Shown in pieces: positions 56,108 to 64,000 of a DNA stretch of 64,000 bases. The stretch spans positions 1,506,001-1,570,000 of the forward strand of contig CAXIUP010000120.1 of NCBI GenBank assembly GCA_964035015.1, read 5' to 3'. How positions within the stretch are numbered: position 1 is the stretch's first letter; each line of letters begins with the position of its first letter. The notes below the pieces were generated by a model. It did no database searches, was not told where the DNA came from, and saw only the letters and a program-made list of their open reading frames with translations. This DNA comes from Corallium rubrum. Lineage: Eukaryota > Cnidaria > Anthozoa > Scleralcyonacea > Coralliidae. The position numbers and the translations under genes were made by a program.

Positions 56108-56519
56108 ATATATATATAGCCTTCTGTGATAAGTCGTTCTGCATATACGACGTCAAAAGGTTTAACTTGCAATCAAACAACGTGAAATATATTAAAAAGA
56201 AGCAAGGAAACGAAAAACTGCAAAAGGTGTTACCTTGTTATTCTACGTAGTCTTTCAAATAAGACAGACTTATAATTATGCACTTAAAGGGCGAAAAGTC
56301 AAAACTGAAGACATTCCGCTCAGGTTCTCATTCTCTGTTTTGTGAGCCTGCAAGGAGTTTCAGTTCTTTTCTATTACATTCGATTTCATTTCATTTCTTT
56401 CTTTCCTTTTCCTTTTCCTTTCCTCTCCTTTGCTTTGCTTTGCTTTCCCTTTCAACTATAATTTGAGCCTTTATTGTGTTCTATCGGTAACACCGCGAAA
56501 AAATGAAATTTAAGATTAC
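56108..56519. other. Intron with a pyrimidine-rich run
   Basis: 56376-56455 is almost pure C/T on the plus strand (ctttcctttt, tttgctttgc and similar). Otherwise anonymous. Confidence 0.6.
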
Positions 56520-56704
56520 CTTTCAGAAGCAGGAGTTTTCGTTGCCTGGCCTGCAGTTGCAGATAATGAACATTCTGTGTTTGAAGCACTCGATTGATTC
56601 TGTTTCTGTTCATCCCGCATTTGTTCGGCAGCTGAGAGAAGAGAAGAGAGCTTCCTTGCGCAGCATAAAGCAAGACTTCTCGAAAGAACCTGGGAATGCA
56701 CGAT
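56520..56704 (-). CDS. MED12: MED12 exon 3 of window
   Basis: This exon is 185 nt, starts in phase 0 and ends with two bases (AG) of a split serine codon. The segment SQVLSRSLALCCARKLSSLL matches vertebrate [21 protein letters not shown]. The remainder is a serine/threonine-rich linker (ending near ATKTPASE) that is low complexity in other species too. I chose the acceptor cag before ATCGTG over a nearby upstream tag because only it keeps the phase. Confidence 0.9.
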
Positions 56705-57277
56705 CTGATCTAAATACTAAAAAATAAACAAGACAGACTCAATTCACAACAGAATTCATAGCCGCCAATATAAATTTTGTAATCTTATTAATAATTAAAC
56801 TTTGTAATAAACGTGGTTTTGGTTACCTTGACTCCAGAGCAAGTTTTTCCGGACTCACAACCAAAAAAAGAGAGCTGTAATTACTATGTTGTCCCATCAG
56901 TGTTCTTCCGATATACAAATTAATTCCGGACAATTTCGGCCAAAGTGACCACGCTTTTAGTGGTAAAAATATTTTAAATTTAGTGTCTCTGAAATGGCAT
57001 TTCCTGCACGTTTTGGGCACTTTTGATCAAAATTTAAGACCTTAAATCACGTCTTGGTAGTATATCCCATTGTTTTTAACATTATTGAGGAATGTAGTAA
57101 CTATTTTAACGGCAGTACACCGTTAATAAAAAGAGAGACCTGACTGATAAATAATTGCTTATGATATTTTGTCATTCAATTTAAATATATTATTTAATGT
57201 GGTGCAGACGACAATAGCGGGGACGAAAAGGTGGGGACGAGAATGCTTAAAATTCTGATAAACAAAAGTATACTTAC
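56705..57277. other. Short intron between exons 2 and 3
   Basis: 573 bp, the shortest intron here; no mobile element recognised in it. Confidence 0.5.
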
Positions 57278-57385
57278 CCTCATCACCACAGGAAGAATTA
57301 ACTTTAAAACCATGTCATCGCTTTTGACTTTTTCCATCAGTTCAACGACCCAGTGAAAAAATTCTTGACGATCGAGCAGGTTTTC
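57278..57385 (-). CDS. MED12: MED12 exon 2 of window
   Basis: This exon is 108 nt (36 codons), phase 0 to 0. The acceptor is ttattaag before GAAAAC and the donor is AGG followed by gtaagta. It encodes LLDRQEFFHWVVELMEK followed by LKLILPVVMR, matching vertebrate LDRHEFLTWVLECFEK and LLKLLLPLLLR. This is one of the best conserved blocks of the family. Confidence 0.95.
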
Positions 57386-57519
57386 CTTAATAAAAATCAT
57401 TAAAATTGCAATCGGTAAGACATATTATAAAATGACTTTGCATGCACTTTGTACATAACTGTCTAATTACTGGTTTTAAAGACAGGAGTTCATTTTCCAA
57501 AAATGCCGAACTACACCTT

Positions 57520-57640
57520 TTTCAGGTCAAATTCAGAAATTTCCAAACGAATTTCAGACACTTCCAAATGATATGCAGATTTTCCAAATGATATTCAGAT
57601 TTTCCAAATGATATTCAGACATTCGCAAATGAATTTCTCA
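57520..57640. repeat. Tandem ~22-bp repeat (ttccaaatgatattcagat)
   Basis: Five imperfect copies of ttccaaatgatattcagat; three further copies (acatttccaaatgaatttcag) lie at 57878-57935, after an unrelated 240 bp. The two clusters may have been one array. Confidence 0.8.
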
Positions 57641-58032
57641 AATCATTAATAATTCATGAACCAAAAACAAAAGAAATTAATGTTTAATTAGTGTTTTGAA
57701 ACCGGAGGAAGATCCATCTAGCTGATCACGTTTTGAAATATTTCAAGGTCCTAGCACTTTGAAATTTTTTTCAAAGTCCTAGGACTTTGAAATATGTAAA
57801 TTCGGCTCGCATTTTCAATAGGCACTCGGACTTTGAAATCCCGGTAAAGTCCTCCGTCTCGTATTTGAACTATTACTTCAGACATTTCCAAATGATATTC
57901 AGACATTTCCAAATGAATTTCAGACATTTCCAAAATGAAGTGAGAGGCGAATTTTCGCTTGAACAGTAAATAGTTCGGATTAGCTGAGGGAACACATACT
58001 CCTTTTGCCCTTATTACTCAATAAAAAAAAAC

Positions 58033-58163
58033 ATTCAATTGCACTCATTGAAATAAAAATAGCACTTTATGTAATAAATGATATCGATGTTACAGAAGCG
58101 TTACTGAATGTCGTTTCGCGCTAATGAATAAAGTGCTATTGTTATTTCAACGAGTGCAATTGA
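58033..58163. mobile_element. 131-bp MITE
   Basis: caattgcactcattgaaata and aaaatagcactttat are mirrored exactly by ataaagtgctattgttattt and caacgagtgcaattg. It sits directly upstream of the transposase remnant. Confidence 0.75.
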
Positions 58164-58398
<235 letters not shown>

Positions 58399-59151
58399 CG
58401 AAATATTAATTGATGAATCCATGGGGCAAATTACTTTGTAAATTCGTGCCAGCATGCCCACGGGTTTTTTCAGCGTGCGCTTAACTTGGAGGACATGGAA
58501 GTAGGAGCATAAATTTGTGAAATTGTATTGTATGCTTCTCATGCAGTACAGCTGGTTTCGGTTGTTTTGTTGTGGTTATTTGTTTCGTATTGTCGCCTGC
58601 GGAATTTTGTGCATGATATGTAATAAAATGAAAAATCCTAAAATTAATTTGTACTATTCTGAAATGCAGTTGGCAATTTCTTTGGCAAATGCACTTGGCA
58701 GCTTCGGTGTTGTTTATTTTGCGGGTCCTATCAATCAAAGTTCTGATTAGTTTGGTTATAATTGAGAGATGTGAAACTGAAAAAATTCATAAGAAGCCCG
58801 GTATATGTTTTCTTGTGAAATATGGAGGTAGTGCATGTGTTTGATGATTTGGTGAGCAATATATCAAGAAAAGGTAGTTTCCCATATTTTTCTTCAAAAG
58901 TGAAATTTGATATTAGGATATTGTGAGTTTAGGTAGGTGAAAAACAAAATAACATCATTTTCATTATGAAACACACAAAAAAAAGTGTCATCTACACATC
59001 TGCGATAAAATAAAACATTGGGGCCGTCATAATCATCGTCAGTTCTATTTTAGTATAAATATGGGACCTTTCTACACAACGATCACCTCTGCATGATAAA
59101 GGCTACTAGATCAGAGTGCCCTAACGTTGGCTCATGAACAGTAACTTTTTA
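58399..59151. other. Unassigned intron sequence
   Basis: Both strands have an open frame of about 80 codons over 58481-58750, with no match on either. 59060-59150 (cacctctgcatgataaaggc; aacgttggctcatgaacagt) resembles terminal-repeat fragments at 16950 and 50590. Confidence 0.4.
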
Positions 59152-59254
59152 AGGTGGTTCCATAGAATACATTCTTCTAACAAAATATCATTGTACAAGA
59201 TTTCGGGTCTGAAACGTGTGTTTTCCACTTTTCAAAAAACTGTATGGAGCCACC
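59152..59254. mobile_element. Small ~100-bp MITE
   Basis: aaggtggttccata and tatggagccaccctt are inverted ends. Related text is at 8195-8240. Confidence 0.55.
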
Positions 59255-59384
59255 CTTGAGTTGCGTTCAAAAAGCTTTTTAAGCCAGAGTACCGTTAAAT
59301 GAATAGAGATAAAGTGTCGGATTCTTCATCTGGCTGCGTTGGAAATTTATTTCTTAATGTTAGATTATTTCAATTACTACTCAC

Positions 59385-59657
59385 CTCATACAACCAGTCA
59401 GTAAGTCGAATTGTATAATGCCACTGCTTTTGAGCCAGCTCGGCATCCGCTGACAGCCTCGTGTACGACTGGTGGTAAAAATCGGAAAGCTTATTCAATT
59501 GATCTTTCAAGTACTTCGTTATAGTAGAAGTCCATTCTAAAAAAGCAAGAAGTGATTTGTGAAACACGTACATCGTGCGCCTTGTACTACAACAGCCCTC
59601 GAAAACAAGGTCGGCATTCGGCAATGCCAACTTAGGGTGATTCTTCAGTAATTCTTC
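59385..59657 (-). CDS. MED12: MED12 exon 1 of window
   Basis: This exon is 273 nt (91 codons) and begins and ends in phase 0. The acceptor is tttcag before GAAGAA and the donor is GAG followed by gtgagt. The segment LEWTSTITKYLKDQL followed by a QWHYTIRLTDWLYE stretch matches the vertebrate region with MEWTQIITKYLWEQL and QWDYTEKL. The preceding exon should encode the conserved block before this one; I could not find it in 59658-64000, so it is probably upstream of the window. Confidence 0.93.
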
Positions 59658-60090
59658 CTGAAATAAAAATTTGCAAAAAGTTTTTTATAGACTATTATTA
59701 AAAAAAATAAAAAGTTGGGTTCACCAAACTTGTTAAAAAAATACAGCTGCTTTTTTTTTAATTTGTTACTATTTTGCCTAACTTTCGATTCCGTATTATC
59801 TTGAAAAATCCTTCATAAAATTTCACATTTTCGATATTTTAGATCCACCTATATATCAACTATTTAGTAGAAACAAACAATAGAAGAAAGTTTGACAAAA
59901 ATAACAATTGACAAACATTTTTGCGACATAAGTTCGTAAGCACATGTTCGTTTCTTTTTGAAGCCGGAAAAACGAAAGACGTACGATATTTGAAATTCTT
60001 TCACATATGCTGTAGAACTGGTGGAAGAAATTAATAATTGAACAAAAGGTGGAGGCCATCGAGTGTCTCGCAACAGAGCTAGCCTGCGAA
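59658..60090. other. Unassigned intron sequence
   Basis: AT-rich intron upstream of exon 1, with a polypyrimidine tract at the acceptor. The ORFs at 59856-60073 match nothing. Confidence 0.4.
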
Positions 60091-61503
60091 GCAGGCTCTC
60101 TGGGAGGCGCGGGCGCGGAGTGGGCGGAGTTGAAAGAGAGCCTGCTACTGAAGCAGTAACTTTTTGGACTTATGCGTACAGAATGTACGCAAAAGTCCCA
60201 TGGGCAAATCCCTTTTAATTAGTAACTTAGTCCTGGTGTTTCTGCAAAATATCGCATCAGACGCTCTCAACTTGGTATTTTTATGGCTTTTATATAGTTA
60301 TTTAATGCAGGGCTGTGATATTTTGAACACCGATGCCGATGGACTTTCATGTTGAGGACTTTTGAATGATTCCGAGGAGAAAAGAGGTGAGTGTGAAGTG
60401 GCATGGCATAATATGTGCACACGGCATCTTGTCAGTTGTGGAACAAGATGGCTAGTAATTTCAGAATTACTCATCACTAACATATATTGTGTATGTATGT
60501 TATCATATGTTGAATGAGCTTCATTTGATGTATAGTTCAACTTTCTCCGTTAAGTAAAACGCGTTAAAATGTCCAAACTCTGCGAACCGCTGTTCGAAAT
60601 ATAAAATATTACAAATAAACAGGAAGTTGACTTCTCACAAGTGTTAATAGAGAATTTTAGAATTTTTTAAATGATATAACAAATGAGATATATATCAAAC
60701 AGAAGCTATTGAAAAATGCTATTTGGAGTAGAAATTTCTAGGGAAATATTCTTAAAATGGGGAAACGTTGGTCATTTGATTCATTGTGTGAATGTGTTTA
60801 TATAAATCAGCCATATAAACACATTCACGTAATGAATCAAATGACCGACGTTTCCCCATTTTAAAAATATTTCCCGTTTAGCTAAAGACTAGAAATTTCT
60901 ACTCCAAATAGCATTTTTCAATAGCTTCTGTTTGATATATATCTCATTTGTTATATCATTTACAAAATTCTAAAATTCTCTATTAACACTTGTGAGAAGT
61001 CAACTTCATGTTTATTTGTAATATTTTATATTTCGAACAGCGGTTCGCACATCAAATGAAAGCTCATTCAACATGTGATAACATACGTACACACTATATT
61101 TTAGTGATGAGTAATTCTGACATTACTAGCCATCTTGTTCCACAACTGATAAGATGCCGTGTGCAAATATTATGCCATGCCACCTCACACTCACCTCTTT
61201 TCTCCTCGGAATCATTCAAAAGTCGTCAACATGAAAGCCCATCGGCATCGTAGTTCAAAATATCACAGCCCTGCATTAAATAACTATATAAAAGCCATAA
61301 AAATACAAAGTTGAGAGCGTCTGATGCGATATTTTGCAGAAACACCAGGACTAAGTTACTAATTAAAAGGGATTAGCCGATGGGACCTTTTGCGTACATT
61401 CTTGCGTACATACGCATACATGTAAGTCCAAAAAGTTACTGCTTCAGTAACAGGCTCTCTTTCAACTCCGCCCACTCCGCGCCCGCGCCTCCCAAGAGAG
61501 CCT
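60091..61503. mobile_element. 1.4-kb palindromic foldback element
   Basis: Two arms of about 700 bp meet near 60808 and are highly similar. Outer ends are gcaggctctctgggaggcgc and gcctcccaagagagcct; inner sequence includes aacacattcac/gtgaatgtgtt. Every ORF in one arm has a mirror in the other. A decayed half-copy is at 48855-49240. No protein. Confidence 0.85.
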
Positions 61504-62574
61504 ATTTTCAGCGCGGGGTCCCTTAAACACCCCCCCCTCCCTCCCTCCCCCAGGCCAAACGCTTTCTAGAAAGGAAGTGCAGAACAAAAAAATGCGCAAT
61601 CAGAAAGCGCATGCCGCTTTTGCCATATGGTTAATCCGGCACTGTTCGCATATACTTGGCGTGAAAGGCAAACAGACAAACAATTACGAGAGTAGGTGAT
61701 TGTCGTGGGTTGTGGGTAAAATGTCGTGTGTCTTGGGTAAAATGTCGTGTAAAATGACGTGCCTTGGGTAAAATGAGGTGGGTCGTGCCTTTCTCAACAA
61801 AAAACTATATGAAATACTTTTTTAGCTACAAACTGACCACAATTACAAGCATCTAATAGTAAAAAATAAAGAAAACTTAACCGCATCATCTCTCCTCTTT
61901 CTTAAACAAACCCGTCTTGAAGCGTCAGTAGGCAGTTACTGTACCACCTTCTCGGCGCTCTTCTTTTTTGAAACAAACAGGAGTAGGAGGCGGGAGATTA
62001 CAGAAGGACAATCCCCCACCCCGCCCCAATTATTCAAACAGAAATGCGGAAATTTCGAGGTCCTGGGATTCCCTCTTTCCCCCGGACCACGTATCGGCGT
62101 ACAACGATCAAGAAAAATTTCACAATAGATACACTCCGAATCGAACTACGATTAGTAGAGTCTCAACAAAAAGCTTTATTTTGCACTCTGATCACTACTT
62201 ACTGTATTTTACCTCACGATGATAATGTTGCACGATGCGGTGAACCGTTGGTTCTATTTCTTAATAAATAGTATATTTATTTATGACTTTATTTCGTGTT
62301 CTATGCTAGACATTAATATTCTTGTTACGATTACGTCTCCCGCGTGGTTCCTCACCGGTTACAGATCGAGAAACGTTGCAGATTTGTCAAAAAGGTATCG
62401 GTCCTTTCAGGATTACTGATGCTAAGTAACAAAGCGAGCAATCACATGCAAGTAATTTTGGCCTGAATTAAAAATGACCCCTATTATCCAATCATATTCG
62501 AGTAATTTTGCCCGCTGTATTATTAGATTGATTATTGATTTATGATATATTACTTCTCAAACTCATTAATAATT
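61504..62574. other. Unassigned intron sequence with a short tandem stretch
   Basis: 61695-61790 repeats ttgggtaaaatgtcgtg with variation, about five times. 62305-62370 (ttacgattacgtctcccgcg) recalls the outer edge of the terminal repeat at 55250. No exon is visible. Confidence 0.45.
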
Positions 62575-62575
62575 C

Positions 62576-62606
<31 letters not shown>
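62575..62606. repeat. (AAT)n microsatellite
   Basis: About ten copies, followed by the acaagacgcctgc..cactcgggctact segment also at 38799. Confidence 0.9.
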
Positions 62607-62609
<3 letters not shown>

Positions 62610-62701
62610 TAACAAGACGCCTGCTTAGGCGTTCACTCGGGCTACTTATAGCAATGCAGCTTGGCATACATATTAAGCATTTGTTAAAAAGTACAAAATA
62701 G

Positions 62702-63398
62702 CCTAGCATTGAAACGGTGGCCATACTGGCGTACCAAAACAATGAAATGGTGGCCATACTACTGTAGCAAAACAATGAAATGGTGGCCATACTGGTGTAC
62801 CAAAACAATGAAATGGTGGCCGTACTGGCATACCAAAACAATGAAATGGTGGCCATACTGGTGTACCAAAACAATGAAATGGTGGCCATACTGGTGTGCC
62901 AAAACATTGAAATGGTGGCCATACTGGTGTACCAAAACAATGAAATGGTGGCCATACTGGTGTACCAAAACTATGAAATTGTGGCCATACTGGTGTACCA
63001 AAACATTGAAATGGTGGCCATACTGGTGTACCAAAAGAATGAAATGGTGGCCATAGTGGTGTACTAAAACATTGAAATGGTGGCCATACTGGTGTAGCAA
63101 AATATTGAGATGGTGGCCACACTGGTGTGCCAAAACATTGAAATGGTAGCCATACGGATGCAGCAAAACAATGAAATGGTGGCCATACTAGTGTAGCAAA
63201 ACATTGAAATGGTGACCATACTAGTGTAGCAAAACATTGAAATGGTGGCCATACTGGTGTGCCATAACAATGCAATGGTGGCCATACTCGTGTACCAAAA
63301 CATTGAAATGGTGGCCATACTGGTGTACCAAAACATTGAAATGGTGGCCATACTGGTGTACCAAAACATTGAAATGGTGGCCGTAATGGTGTACCCAA
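62702..63398. repeat. 33-bp minisatellite, ~21 copies
   Basis: The unit is aaatggtggccatactggtg then taccaaaacaatg, with substitutions and few indels. Because 33 is a multiple of three, long frames without stops occur on both strands (up to 262 codons). I regard them as by-products: no start context, no homology, and repeat variation shows no bias toward silent changes by eye. Confidence 0.93.
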
Positions 63399-64000
63399 AC
63401 AATAATATACACTTGATGAAAGTAATGTATAAAGTGTTTTATTACAATAATAAACAATACAAGCAAAAATAAAGGAAACCACATACAGCATTCACAGACA
63501 AGTCAGTTCAGTTAAATGTCAACCTCGATGAAGATGTAAAACACAGCATGTTTACCTTTCACTTCCAAGTTGGCTTTATCGACTTTCTTTGTTCTTTGAT
63601 TTACAGCACTTGAGCAACATTTTCAGGACAATTTAATTAATATTAACACATGTAAGATCATGTAAGTTGATCGAGAACACATTGGTCGAGAATTTTCGTA
63701 TAAAGTTTGATCGAGTACTGCACATTTTCAGCGTACGGTTATCGAGATCACCAACCAACCCAGGTCTACTATAGTCTATTGTAAGCATTGTGAGCGTGTT
63801 TATCATTAAAACACAAATTCACTTCGAACAACACAACCAAAGGCCGTCGGGAGAGAAAAAATGCATCACTCCTGCACGCTCCTGCATGAAAATCATCGGC
63901 CATTAAAAATACACCGGCGTGGTTTCGCAAAGCCTATCGGGATGATGCAATAATTGCAATTTGTCGACACAAAAAAAAAAAAATAACAGAGCCGAAACCT
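63399..64000. other. Unassigned intron sequence to the window end
   Basis: Contains tgatcgagaacacattggtcgagaa-type short repeats at 63660-63715. The last 17 bases (acagagccgaaacct) match 26455-26472, so another copy of that unassigned element begins here. No MED12 exon found. Confidence 0.4.

Noticed and set aside
62566-63491. Frames up to 262 codons through the 33-bp repeat
   Set aside because: Period divisible by three and no homology; treated as a minisatellite.

Overview
This window is a piece of an animal nuclear genome, AT-rich and crowded with repeats. It most likely comes from an anthozoan cnidarian (stony coral or sea anemone). That guess rests on the repeat content (tRNA- and 5S-derived SINEs, Helitrons, Crypton-type and DIRS-like elements, foldback MITEs) and on one large-intron metazoan gene; the species cannot be named from sequence alone.

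The only host gene I can support is on the minus strand and spans nearly the whole window. Sixteen exons, from 59657 down to 1815, encode the central part of MED12, a subunit of the Mediator CDK8 kinase module. Each exon has GT-AG borders and the reading phase carries across all fifteen junctions. They sum to 2,940 nt, exactly 980 codons. The 5' end of the gene lies beyond position 64000 and the 3' end lies before position 1. Introns run from 0.6 to 7.4 kb.

Nearly everything else is transposable-element DNA inside MED12 introns. By region: 1-6.7 kb holds foldback elements, a long hexanucleotide array and a Helitron. 6.9-16.4 kb holds hairpin-ended repeats, two more Helitrons (one containing a nested piggyBac-like element with a LINE fragment) and a 2.45 kb TIR element carrying an apparently intact Crypton-type tyrosine recombinase, inserted 14 bp from a MED12 exon. 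16.5-25 kb holds foldbacks, a Helitron and a MITE nested in another MITE. 25.5-30.9 kb holds Penelope-like terminal repeats around a broken DIRS-like retroelement with a possible spliced gag ORF. 31-43.4 kb holds more hairpin-ended elements, a pogo-like MITE, a Harbinger-like MITE, a long (TTG)n tract, a truncated Helitron and a deleted relative of the Crypton. 44-59 kb holds SINEs, TIR elements, an inverted pair of terminal repeats with hammerhead-like motifs and a mariner transposase remnant. 60-64 kb holds a 1.4 kb palindrome and a 33-bp minisatellite.

The most interesting observation is the Crypton-type recombinase element together with its deletion derivative about 28 kb away. The two share both ends: a roughly 150 bp hairpin at one side and an end rich in GATTGG and GCGGGC at the other. 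Several unrelated short families in the window repeat the same asymmetric layout.
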